Below are positions 1 through 8,395 of a stretch of 64,000 nucleotides of DNA, in pieces (position 1 is the stretch's first letter; the number at the start of each line of letters is the position of its first letter). Source of the stretch: Robiginitomaculum sp. (lineage in GTDB: Bacteria; Pseudomonadota; Alphaproteobacteria; Caulobacterales; Maricaulaceae); contig JAUZSF010000018.1 in NCBI GenBank assembly GCA_030949705.1, forward strand, positions 1 through 64,000, read 5' to 3'. The notes beneath the pieces were generated by a model, which saw only the letters and a program-made list of their open reading frames with translations, was not told where the DNA came from and did not search any database. A program made the translations under genes and the position numbers.

Positions 1-167
1 GTATGCTTGTCTAGTTTCTGCCCCATGAATAGCCCCAGCGAGATCACAACAGTTTAGTGATTAAGTAGTGACGCCAGAATCGCGCTTTTGAAACCTGTAA
101 CCCCTGACGGAAACAAATAACTTATTGAATTATATATTGTTATTTTTGTCACAAAACTAACATCTTG

Positions 168-932
168 CTAGAGAATAACCTCGACATTGCGAATAGCCGT
201 CAAAACGGCCTGCAAACGCGTGCTGGCACCCAGCTTTGCTTTGGCATTTTTAATATGGAACACCACGGTGCGCTCGGAAATGTCCAGCAATGCCGCCACC
301 TCCCGGTCTGTCTTTCCCATAGCCACCCAGGTCAGACATTCCCGCTCCCGCCCGGTAAGGGCATAGGCCTTGGGGGAAAGAATGAGGTGCTCGACCCCGC
401 CGTCCAGTGCACAGGCCCTAGAATAATACCCCGCCGCCAGACAGGATAGCAGCCATATCTGGTATTCGCTCAAAACACTGGGGTCTCCAGTCAAGCTCAC
501 CCCGGCAATGCGGTTATGCCTGCCTTTGACGGGAAAAGTAATTCCAACGATAATACCCACATCCTTGGCCTTTTCCCAGGCTTCACGCTCCCTGTCCGTA
601 ATATTGGGATTGTTGATCAGATCGGCGGTGAGAAATGGAATACCGCTGAGCTTGGTCTGGTGAATGACTGAAGAATCATAGGTGCGCCGCTCATTCCAGA
701 ACTTTGCCAAATATTCCTCAGGAAAGGTACCGAGCACCAAATGCTGCTGCCAATGCGTCGCTTGGGGCAAAATTTCGAACAGACAATGGCGATCCATACC
801 AAAGGATTTCACCACTTGGTCAAAGCTCTTCACCAGCTCTTCAACACTGGTGGCTTCAAAAAGCTTTTTAAAATACGACAGATATGACATTTCATCCGTC
901 GTCATCACACCCGGATCCACATTCATCCACAC
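168..932 (-). CDS. LuxR-family transcriptional regulator with autoinducer-binding-type domain (orphan)
   Basis: A 254-residue protein with the two-part layout of quorum-sensing LuxR regulators: an N-terminal ligand-binding-type domain (about residues 20-165) and a C-terminal GerE/LuxR helix-turn-helix (about 192-254, beginning LTGRERECL and containing SERTVVFHIKNAKAKLG). It would bind DNA and act as a transcription factor. The ligand pocket deviates from TraR/LuxR: the usual Asp-Pro pair reads DSS after RRTY, and the Trp usual near PFxW reads PFLTAD. Acyl-homoserine-lactone binding is therefore doubtful. No luxI synthase is present in the window, so it is an orphan ('solo') regulator here. 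The upstream 220 bases are AT-rich and hold two inverted repeats that could be its targets. Several ATG codons lie close together at the start; the first was kept. Confidence 0.85.
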   Translation of the reverse strand: MWMNVDPGVMTTDEMSYLSYFKKLFEATSVEELVKSFDQVVKSFGMDRHCLFEILPQATHWQQHLVLGTFPEEYLAKFWNERRTYDSSVIHQTKLSGIPFLTADLINNPNITDREREAWEKAKDVGIIVGITFPVKGRHNRIAGVSLTGDPSVLSEYQIWLLSCLAAGYYSRACALDGGVEHLILSPKAYALTGRERECLTWVAMGKTDREVAALLDISERTVVFHIKNAKAKLGASTRLQAVLTAIRNVEVIL

Positions 933-987
933 CAGTCATTTCAAATGAACACAATAAATAATGCATAAAACATTACTAAAATGCAAT

Positions 988-1013
988 ACCTGCAATAAAA
1001 TTGTTGTGCAGAT
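988..1013. promoter_or_regulatory. Imperfect dyad upstream of luxR-type gene
   Basis: ACCTGCA and TGCAGAT form near-complementary half sites (6 of 7) separated by 12 bases, 56 bases before the LuxR start codon. The half sites resemble lux-box arms, but the canonical spacer is 6 bases. It may be an autoregulatory site or chance. Confidence 0.25.
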
Positions 1014-1071
1014 AAACTAAAAATACCCATTTTCTCTATTTTACTGAACTATAATTATTTTACATGTAATT

Positions 1072-1086
1072 CATGAAAGTTTCATG
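1072..1086. promoter_or_regulatory. Perfect 15-bp palindrome in AT-rich spacer
   Basis: CATGAAAGTTTCATG is a perfect inverted repeat (7-base arms, one central base) between the LuxR gene and xerC. It is a plausible operator for the orphan LuxR protein, but only position and symmetry support this. Confidence 0.3.
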
Positions 1087-1152
1087 CAATTAATATTTTT
1101 ACATAAAGAAAGAACTTACAGAATATTACAATTAATGATCGTAATTTTTACT

Positions 1153-2114
1153 TTACACCTTACGCTTATAGATACCCCCACCTTTCGGGTGTGCTTTATC
1201 ATAAATCCGCAATAACGATTGCGCATCTACATCCGCATAGATTTGCGTTGAAGACAGGCTTTCGTGTCCCAACAGTTCTTGCAATGCTCGCAAATCTCCA
1301 CCACCGGCCAGCAAATGCGTGGCAAACGAATGGCGCAAGGCATGAGGGGTGGCACTATCGGGCAGGCCCAACTGGGCGCGCAGCCTCTGCATCAGCTTTT
1401 GGGCGGCACGGGGCCCCATGGCGCCGCCCCGCACCCCGCGAAACAAGGGTTGTGATGGCTCTATGGACCAGGGGCAGAGCCCTACATACTGATCCACCGC
1501 CTCAATAGTGGCCGGCAACAAGGGAACCAGGCGGGTTTTATTACCCTTGCCAACAATGCGCAGTGTATCGCCAAAGGGATAATCCGCACCGGTCAGGGAC
1601 AGGGCCTCGGCAATGCGCAAACCAGCGCCATAGAGCAGGGTCAGCAAAGCCGCATCACGGGCGGCAATCCATGGCTCGCCCTTTGTTTTTGTCCGGGCGC
1701 TGGCCTGCAAAACCTCCCCGGCGGCCCGGACCGACAAGGGACGGGGGGTAGTGCGCGCCAGTTTCGGCCCTTCGATCAGAGACAGCTGGTCATTTTTGAG
1801 ACCCCAGCGGCGCTCTAAAAACCGGTAAAAACTGCGAATGGAAGAGAGGGCCCGGGCCAGTGAGCGCGATGATAATGGCAATGCGCCCCGGCGCCGCGCC
1901 GCCAGATAGCTGCGAAAATCCTGGGCGCTGAGGCGACCCAGCCCCCCCCCAGATCCACCCTTTCCCCACCATGGTCGCGGATATGAGCGAAAAAGGCGTT
2001 CAGATCGCGCTCATAGGCTGCCAGTGTGTTGGGGCTGAGGCGTCGTTCCGCGCGCAAATGATTGATAAAAGCCCCCAGGGCTTCGTATGCGGGTATGTCT
2101 AAATCGGTGCCCAT
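1153..2114 (-). CDS. xerC: Tyrosine recombinase XerC (frame broken at a 9-base G/C run)
   Basis: Site-specific recombinase that resolves chromosome dimers at dif with XerD. The N-terminal SAM-like core-binding part is in one frame (start [13 protein letters not shown]). The catalytic part is in another and carries the family residues: Arg in GAGLRIAE, Lys in GKGNKTR, HALRHSFATHLL, LLGHESLSSTQIYAD with the nucleophilic Tyr. The switch falls in nine consecutive C (1942-1950 on the plus strand). Past it the frame reads LGRLSAQDFRSYLAARR, as expected for XerC. The span is 962 nt, so one missing base (or two extra) is implied; repaired length is about 320 residues. The start overlaps the end of the DUF484 gene, suggesting one transcript with fsa and DUF484. 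Probably intact in the organism and miscalled here. Confidence 0.85.
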
Positions 2115-2663
2115 GCGGCCACCAGCCGTTCAACGACCCGGGCCAGAAAGGCGGCCAGGTCCGTGCCCTGATCCGGGCGGTAGGTCAGCCGGTCCCGACT
2201 GCCAAGGGCAAACAGACCCTCCCGGCCCCGCACCTGGATACGCAACAGCATTTCCGAACTCAGGCCCTCCGCCTCTTGTCCAAAAATATCGGCCGTATAG
2301 GGCTGGCACGGGCCAAGACGTTCGCTGTGGCCATCCAGCACGCGCAATACCAGGCCTTTGGGGGGCGCCCATAATGGCCCGTGTATTGTCGGGCGATTGC
2401 AAACCCTCCACCAGCACTCGCAACACATCTGCCCCCAGAGAATGGCGCACATGCCCGGCCAGACGCTGATCCAGCATACCCAGATCGCGGGCATCAACCA
2501 GCGCCAGAACGGCCCCGTGAATTTGTGCCGTGCTGGCATGATTGGTACGCATGGTTTGCACCAGGGCATCGCGTTCCATGGTCAGGCGACGCACCTTGCC
2601 TTCCAGCCGCAGTTTGGCAGCGCTATCAAAGTCTATGATGGATGCGCCCGGATCCTCGCTCAT
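2099..2663 (-). CDS. DUF484 family protein (frame broken at a 6-base C run)
   Basis: DUF484 proteins are small GAF-like proteins of unknown role commonly found next to xerC. The N-terminal frame gives [13 protein letters not shown] followed by a coiled stretch ([19 protein letters not shown]). The C-terminal frame gives [15 protein letters not shown], then [21 protein letters not shown] and the family-typical end [16 protein letters not shown]. The frames join at six C on the coding strand (plus strand GGGGGG near 2360); with five the text reads [16 protein letters not shown] without a break. The span of 565 nt is one more than a multiple of three, which agrees. The start ATG at 2663 overlaps the fsa stop in an ATGA tetranucleotide, so translation is likely coupled. 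Confidence 0.75.
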
Positions 2664-3319
2664 GGCAAAATGCTTTGCCCGGTGCTTTCCCAATCCGCCA
2701 TAAACGCCGCCAGGCCCTTATCCGTCAGGGGGTGTTTGACCAAGGCCTGCAACACATTGGCCGGAATGGTGGCCACATCCGCCCCCAGCAAAGCCGATTG
2801 CTTCACATGCAGCACATTGCGAATGGAGGCCGCCAGAATTTGTGTGTCCAGCTCTGGGTAATTATCATAAATGGTACGAATTTCGCCGATCAGCTCCATG
2901 CCATCGGCCCCGGTATCATCAATACGACCGATAAAGGGGGAAATATACGTGGCACCGGCCTTGGCCGCGAGCAAGGCCTGATTGGCACTGAAACACAAAG
3001 TGACATTCACCGGATGGCCTTTACCGCTGAGCACATGGGTGGCCTTCAGCCCTTCCCAGGTCAGCGGCACCTTGACGCAAACATTATCGGCAATGTCGCG
3101 CAAAAACTCGCCTTCCTTTACCATGCCCTCGGCATCACTGGCGGTAACTTCGGCACTGACCGGCCCGGTGGTCAGGGTACATATTTCCTTGATGGTCTGC
3201 ACCAGATCGCGCCCGGACTTGGCAATCAGCGACGGATTGGTGGTTACCCCGTCGACCAGCCCGGTGGCGGTCATGGCCCTGATCTCGTCCACATTGGCGG
3301 TGTCGAGAAAAAACTGCAT
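2660..3319 (-). CDS. fsa: Fructose-6-phosphate aldolase / transaldolase-like (TalC family)
   Basis: Small transaldolase-family (beta/alpha)8 enzyme of 219 residues, the usual length for the FSA/TalC subfamily. Cytosolic; expected to act on sugar phosphates through a Schiff-base lysine, here in VCVKVPLT. Other conserved stretches are [43 protein letters not shown] and SPFIGRIDD. The second ATG (3319) was chosen because AGAGGG lies at proper spacing before it and because family members begin MKFFVDTA. The ORF-track start is two codons earlier. It is the first gene of the minus-strand set fsa-DUF484-xerC and is divergent from priA. Whether it is a true transaldolase or an F6P aldolase cannot be told from sequence. 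Confidence 0.9.
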   Translation of the reverse strand: MQFFLDTANVDEIRAMTATGLVDGVTTNPSLIAKSGRDLVQTIKEICTLTTGPVSAEVTASDAEGMVKEGEFLRDIADNVCVKVPLTWEGLKATHVLSGKGHPVNVTLCFSANQALLAAKAGATYISPFIGRIDDTGADGMELIGEIRTIYDNYPELDTQILAASIRNVLHVKQSALLGADVATIPANVLQALVKHPLTDKGLAAFMADWESTGQSILP

Positions 3320-3410
3320 GATCATTGCCCTCTATAATGGTTCTTGTGAAAACTGATTCGCTCACTCTACCCTGTGCTCTCCAGCCCTGCCAGACGAAGG
3401 TTAAATAAGC

Positions 3411-5588
3411 ATGTCTGCACCGCTCCTGGCATCAGTATTATTTCCGATGCCGGTCCCCGAACCTTTTGATTATGAGATCCCGGATACCCTGTCCCTGGGC
3501 CAAGGCTCCATTGTCTATGCACCTTTGGGTGCGCGTATGGTTTGCGGCGTGGTGTGGAAAGTATTTCGTGCCCAAGAAAAAGATCAGGAACGCGCCCTCA
3601 AACCCATTGCCAATGTGGTCGACACGCCGCCCTTGCCAGTTTCCTGCCTTGAATTTGTGGATTTTGTCGCGCGCTATTGCTGTCATCGCCAAGGGGTGGT
3701 GTTGCGTATGGTGCTCAGCAGTCCTGAAGCCCTAAAGCCTTCACCCGTACAAACTCTCTATGCCCCCGCCGACACTCTGCCAGAAAAAATGACTCCGGCA
3801 CGCGAAAAGGTTTTACAGGCCGCCCGGAAAGGCCATTTCAGCATCACCGAACTGGCCCGGCGCGCCCAGGTCAGCCCCGGGGTAATTACCGCCCTGGCCA
3901 AGGCTGGCGGTCTGATCGCCAAGACACAGCCCGTAGACAGGCCCTTTGCGCCGCCCAACCCCGAACGTACCGGCCTGGACCTAACCGCCTCGCAACGCAC
4001 CGCGGCCAGCGACCTGATCAGCCTGACCCAGCAAAACCGTTTTGCCCCGGCATTGCTGGATGGCGTCACCGGATCGGGAAAAACGGAAGTTTATTTTGAT
4101 GCCATTGCCGATGTGCTGTTGCGGGATCCATCGGCACAGGTGCTGGTGCTCTTGCCAGAAATTGCCCTGACCCAGGATGTATTGGCGCGCTTTGAACGCC
4201 GTTTTGGGGCACCCCCGGCCGAATGGCATTCAGAACGCACAAACATGCAGCGCCGCCGGGTTTGGCGCGAAGTGACCAATGGACGTGCCCGCATAGTGGT
4301 CGGTGCCCGTTCGGCCCTCTTCCTGCCTTTTGCCAATCTGCGCCTGATTGTCGTCGATGAAGAACATGACAGTTCCTACAAGCAGGAAGACGGGGTATTG
4401 TATCATGCGCGCGACATGGCGGTGGCCCGTGCCAAATTTGCCGATGCGGCGATTATTCTGGCCTCGGCAACCCCGTCTCTTGAGACCATGCTCAACGCCC
4501 GCTCGGGCCGTTATGCCCATGTCCGGTTGCAGGCGCGCCCCGGCGCCGCCGTTTTACCGCCCATCTCAACCATCGATCTGCGCGAACATCCGCCCGCCTC
4601 TGGCGGCTGGCTGTCGCCGCCGCTGATCGAGGCCATCCAAGAAACACTGCAACAAAAAGAGCAATGCCTGTTGTTTTTGAACCGGCGCGGCTATGCGCCC
4701 CTGACCATTTGCCGTCATTGCGGCGAACGCATGAAAGCCCCAGACAGTTCCACCTATCTGGTGGAACACCGCTATAATGGGCGGCTGGTCTGTCATTTAA
4801 CCGGCTATTCCATGCCCAAACCAAAGGCCTGTCCGGCGTGCGGCACCCCAGACAGCCTACACCCGGTTGGGCCGGGGGTAGAGCGCTTGCAAGAAGAAGT
4901 CGAGACGTTGTTCCCCGATGCATCGATTGAGATATTTTCCTCGGACAGCACCAAAAATGCCGAGGAAGTCCGCGCCCTGATTGCCCGCATGGAACAAGGT
5001 AAAATCGATATCCTGATCGGCACGCAAATGGCCGCCAAGGGGCATAATTTTCCGGGCCTGACACTGGTCGGGGTGGTGGATGCGGATATGGGGCTGCATG
5101 GAGCTGACATGCGGGCAGGCGAGCGCACCTATCAGACGCTTATGCAGGTGGCCGGGCGCGCCGGGCGGGCAAGCCGGCCAGGCCGGGCCTTGCTGCAAAC
5201 CCATCAACCGGATCATGAGGCCATACTGGCCCTATGCTCGGGCGATCGGGAAACCTTTATCAGTGCCGAGCTGGGTTTGCGCGAAGATATGGGCTTCCCC
5301 CCGTTTGGCCGCCTGGCGGCGCTGGTCTTTTCGGCCCCCACCGAGCCAGAGGCACAACGGGCGGCGCGCGATTTTGTGGCCATGGCCCCCCTGGTACAGG
5401 GGGTGGATATATGGGGGCCGACCGAGCCGCCTCTTAGCCGGGTACGGGGACGTTGGCGGCAAAGATTATTGTTGCGCGCCGAGCGCCAGATTGATCTTTC
5501 GGCCATGATCAGCGCCTGGCGCAGCCGGGTAAACCTGCCGCGCAACATACGCCTCAAAGTGGATATCGATCCGTATTCGTTTTTATGA
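3411..5588 (+). CDS. priA: Primosomal protein N' (replication restart helicase PriA) with one zinc site degraded
   Basis: 725-residue superfamily-2 3'-5' helicase that reloads the replisome at stalled forks. Visible: N-terminal 3'-DNA-binding domain, Walker A GVTGSGKT (about 218-225), DEEH box (about 316-319), LFLNRRGYAP, and helicase motifs V/VI (GTQMAAKGHNFPGLTLVG, QVAGRAGR). In E. coli PriA eight cysteines bind two zinc ions. Here the positions with identical spacing are C434, C437, A443, S446, C461, T464, C474, C477. One zinc site (434/437/474/477) is intact, while the other keeps only C461. The reading is clear in the DNA (KAPDSS where KCPDCS is usual; CHLT where CHHC is usual). The gene is divergent from fsa, as in many alphaproteobacteria. 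Confidence 0.95.
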   Translation: MSAPLLASVLFPMPVPEPFDYEIPDTLSLGQGSIVYAPLGARMVCGVVWKVFRAQEKDQERALKPIANVVDTPPLPVSCLEFVDFVARYCCHRQGVVLRMVLSSPEALKPSPVQTLYAPADTLPEKMTPAREKVLQAARKGHFSITELARRAQVSPGVITALAKAGGLIAKTQPVDRPFAPPNPERTGLDLTASQRTAASDLISLTQQNRFAPALLDGVTGSGKTEVYFDAIADVLLRDPSAQVLVLLPEIALTQDVLARFERRFGAPPAEWHSERTNMQRRRVWREVTNGRARIVVGARSALFLPFANLRLIVVDEEHDSSYKQEDGVLYHARDMAVARAKFADAAIILASATPSLETMLNARSGRYAHVRLQARPGAAVLPPISTIDLREHPPASGGWLSPPLIEAIQETLQQKEQCLLFLNRRGYAPLTICRHCGERMKAPDSSTYLVEHRYNGRLVCHLTGYSMPKPKACPACGTPDSLHPVGPGVERLQEEVETLFPDASIEIFSSDSTKNAEEVRALIARMEQGKIDILIGTQMAAKGHNFPGLTLVGVVDADMGLHGADMRAGERTYQTLMQVAGRAGRASRPGRALLQTHQPDHEAILALCSGDRETFISAELGLREDMGFPPFGRLAALVFSAPTEPEAQRAARDFVAMAPLVQGVDIWGPTEPPLSRVRGRWRQRLLLRAERQIDLSAMISAWRSRVNLPRNIRLKVDIDPYSFL

Positions 5589-5598
5589 AAAGCGTGGA

Positions 5599-7539
5599 TC
5601 AGCCGTTCGCTGCACAGATCGGCGATGATTCATTGGCCGGCTGATTATGATTGCTCAGTGCCCCCTTCATCGCCGCATAGAGGCGCTGTGGCTCAATAGG
5701 TTTAGCCACATGGTCGTCCATGCCAGCGGCCAGATATTCCTGGCGCTGGTGCGGCATGGCATTGGCCGTCACCGCCACAATCGGCGTTTTGGGCATTTGC
5801 TCGCTGGCTTCGATCTGGCGAATGGCCTGAGTGGCCTCGACCCCATTCATATGAGGCATCTGGATATCCATCAGCACCAGATCAAACGGTTGAGCCTGCC
5901 AGGTTTTCACCGCCTCTTGCCCGTCCTCAACAAAGGTAACGTCGGCCTTGGCATGGCTGAGAATCGCCTTGATCACCATGCGGTTGGTGGGATTGTCCTC
6001 GGCAACCAGAATACGCAAGGCCCGTTTTGTTTTTTTCTCTGCCCCGGCTTTATCGGTGCTACTCTCTTCAGACACCTGCATGTTTTCGACTTTTTTAACG
6101 GAAACAAAAAAGCAGAATTTGGACCCTTTGCCCGGCTCGCTCTTGAGATTAATCTCGCCGTCCATACGTTCGACCAGTTCCTTGCAAATGGCCAGCCCCA
6201 AGCCTGTCCCCTGATACTCGCGGCTAAGAGAGGAATCCACCTGGGTAAAGCGATCAAAAATGCTTTTTTGCGCCAACAGGGGAATCCCCGCGCCAGTATC
6301 CATTACCGAAACGCTTAGATAGGTTGTTTGCTCATTATCCGTCTCTTCGGACAGAAAGACTTTGATGCCGCCTTTTTGCGTAAATTTCACCGCGTTAGAG
6401 AGCAGATTGTTCAGCACTTGCCGGATCCGCGCCGCATCACCAATAAAACGTGTGTCTTCATCAATATTGCTCTGCACATCAAAGGTCAGCCCTTTGGCAC
6501 GCGCCGCATGGCCAAACATTTCCAGTGAAGAATGAGAGATTTCGCGGATCGTGAATTCGCTTTTATGAAGTTTGAACTGGCCGGCTTCGATTTTCGACAT
6601 ATCCAGCACATCGTTCAATATGGTCAGCAGGGCCGCCCCCGATTGCTCGACCACTTCCAGCATGGAACTTTGTTCTGATGAAACTTCGGTTTGGCTCAGC
6701 GCCTTGGTCATGCCCAAAATACCGTTTAAAGGCGTGCGGATTTCATGGCTCATTACGGCCAGAAATTCCGATTTGGCCTTGCTGGCGCTTTCCGCCGTAT
6801 CGCGGGCTTTCTTTAACGCCTGTGTACGTTCACGCACCCGCTGTTCCAGCTTGTCGCGATAAGCCAAAAGCTCTGCCTGTGCCACCGCCAGGGCCTTGCC
6901 GCGCTTTTGTGCATCCCGCAAAATAGCATACCAGATCAAGCTGAGTATAATCAGCACCACCACGTCCCCGGTTAATGCCATGCGCGTTGTTTTCTGGGCG
7001 GCCACACGTTGTTGTTCTACATGCGTCCAGGTGGCACGCAGCAAATCATCCACGGCTTTGTTATAGGCATCGGCATTGGCAACATAGCGGGGATCGCTAA
7101 TGATCTGGCTGGCCTTGACCGCATTGCCTTTACGAATTTCGGCAAACGCCCGGGATTCGGCCTGTGCCACCCGTTGTCGCAGGGAACCGGCTCGCGCGGC
7201 AGCGGCCTTGACCACCGGACTGATCGCCAACTCGCTGGCATCATGCAGGCGTTTTTCCAATTGGGCGCCCAGCGAGCGGTACCGGCTTTCCCAGCGCCGG
7301 TCACCGCTTTCCTTGGCGGCCCGGATCACAAACCCGCGTTCGCGGTTGATGGAAACCAGATCCCCATGCACCTGTGCCAGTTGGGCACTGGTATGAGAAG
7401 CATCAGCGATATTGATGGCGGCTTTACGTACAGTCAGCCCCAACCCTGCAACCATGGCTATGGTCAAGGTAACCGCGAGTACAACCAACGCAGTGCGTGA
7501 TCGAAATACCGCCAGCTCTGTAATCCGTATGGGAGACAT
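5599..7539 (-). CDS. Hybrid sensor histidine kinase/response regulator
   Basis: Inner-membrane hybrid kinase. In ORF-track numbering: TM1 about 23-45, a periplasmic helical segment of about 145 residues, TM2 about 197-216, a coiled coil (220-265), HisKA with phospho-acceptor His273 in AVMSHEIRTPLNG, HATPase_c with NNLLSNAVKFTQ, DTGAGIP and GTGLGLAICKEL, then a receiver domain with acidic pair AEDN, phospho-acceptor Asp near 566 (LMDIQMPHMNG) and the K of VAKPI. There is no HPt domain or output domain, so a separate phosphotransfer partner is needed. The start at 7539 follows GGCAGGA; the ORF track begins 24 bases earlier. The input is unknown, because the periplasmic part has no recognisable ligand domain. 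It ends 10 bases after the convergent priA stop. Confidence 0.93.
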   Translation of the reverse strand: MSPIRITELAVFRSRTALVVLAVTLTIAMVAGLGLTVRKAAINIADASHTSAQLAQVHGDLVSINRERGFVIRAAKESGDRRWESRYRSLGAQLEKRLHDASELAISPVVKAAAARAGSLRQRVAQAESRAFAEIRKGNAVKASQIISDPRYVANADAYNKAVDDLLRATWTHVEQQRVAAQKTTRMALTGDVVVLIILSLIWYAILRDAQKRGKALAVAQAELLAYRDKLEQRVRERTQALKKARDTAESASKAKSEFLAVMSHEIRTPLNGILGMTKALSQTEVSSEQSSMLEVVEQSGAALLTILNDVLDMSKIEAGQFKLHKSEFTIREISHSSLEMFGHAARAKGLTFDVQSNIDEDTRFIGDAARIRQVLNNLLSNAVKFTQKGGIKVFLSEETDNEQTTYLSVSVMDTGAGIPLLAQKSIFDRFTQVDSSLSREYQGTGLGLAICKELVERMDGEINLKSEPGKGSKFCFFVSVKKVENMQVSEESSTDKAGAEKKTKRALRILVAEDNPTNRMVIKAILSHAKADVTFVEDGQEAVKTWQAQPFDLVLMDIQMPHMNGVEATQAIRQIEASEQMPKTPIVAVTANAMPHQRQEYLAAGMDDHVAKPIEPQRLYAAMKGALSNHNQPANESSPICAANG

Positions 7540-7832
7540 TATTCCTGCCCTTTTCCCCGACAAGGAAGGGAAGCTGGCACAAAGATATTAACATTGGGTG
7601 GAGCCGGAGGATTTATTCTATCCATGCCGTTTCACAGGGTGTTAATGCAAAGGACAGGCAATCGTGCTGTCCTGCCTATCTTGCCCCCCCCTGAAGGGCG
7701 TGCTATGCCCCCGCCGGGCTGTGGGAATACGCAAGAATTCAAGTTTTTGCCATCCTCACAAACCAGAGTGAAATCAATGTGTTAACCTTCTGCGATACGA
7801 CAGCAGGCGAATTTGACGACAGGTGGAAAAGA

Positions 7833-8390
7833 GTGTCAGGCCAGGATGTAAAAACTTCCGGTGCGGCGGACCGCTACGCCAGAGCGTTGTTTGAATTGGC
7901 ACAGGATGCCAAAAGTACAGGTGTTCTTGAAAAAGAATTATTGGTACTCAAAAACATGCTGGATAACAATGCAGAGCTGATGCAGGTTCTGGCTTCCCCC
8001 ATTGTAGGCAGCACAGAAAAGGCGTCCGCCATTACGGCCATTGCCAAAAAAGCAGGCTTTTCCAAACTTGCCATTAATTTTGTCGGGGCCGTCGCCATGG
8101 CCGGACGGGCGGGTGAATTGTCTCAAATGGCTGACCATTTTGCTTTCTTGTGCGCCCAGGCGCGCGGCGCAGTGCAGGCCGAGGCCACCACGGCACAGCC
8201 GATGAGTGCAAAACAGGAAAAAGACCTGGTCAGTACCCTGAAAAAGGTACTGGGTCAGGATGTTAAGGTTGAAACGCGGGTTGACCCCGCAATGCTGGGC
8301 GGGCTGATTGTAAAAATCGGGTCCCGTATGTTTGATAGCTCCCTCAAATCCAAACTTGAGGGACTAACGATGGTAATGAAAGAGAGCTAG
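7833..8390 (+). CDS. atpH: ATP synthase F1 subunit delta
   Basis: Peripheral-stalk (OSCP) subunit linking F1 to the b stator of the ATP synthase. The body [16 protein letters not shown] and the C-terminal [15 protein letters not shown] are family hallmarks. The ORF track starts at 7779, but the extra 18 residues do not look like delta. A GTG at 7833 sits right after AGGTGG with good spacing and gives [16 protein letters not shown], matching alphaproteobacterial N-termini, for 185 residues. It is the first gene of atpHAGDC, with only 5 bases before atpA. F0 genes (atpB, E, F) are absent from the window, as expected for this class, where F1 and F0 operons are separate. Confidence 0.93.
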   Translation: MSGQDVKTSGAADRYARALFELAQDAKSTGVLEKELLVLKNMLDNNAELMQVLASPIVGSTEKASAITAIAKKAGFSKLAINFVGAVAMAGRAGELSQMADHFAFLCAQARGAVQAEATTAQPMSAKQEKDLVSTLKKVLGQDVKVETRVDPAMLGGLIVKIGSRMFDSSLKSKLEGLTMVMKES

Positions 8391-8395
8391 GCGTC

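Noticed and set aside
1-167. Gene at the left edge
   Set aside because: AT-rich; the 165-449 plus-strand ORF is antisense to the LuxR gene and no coding pattern was seen before it.
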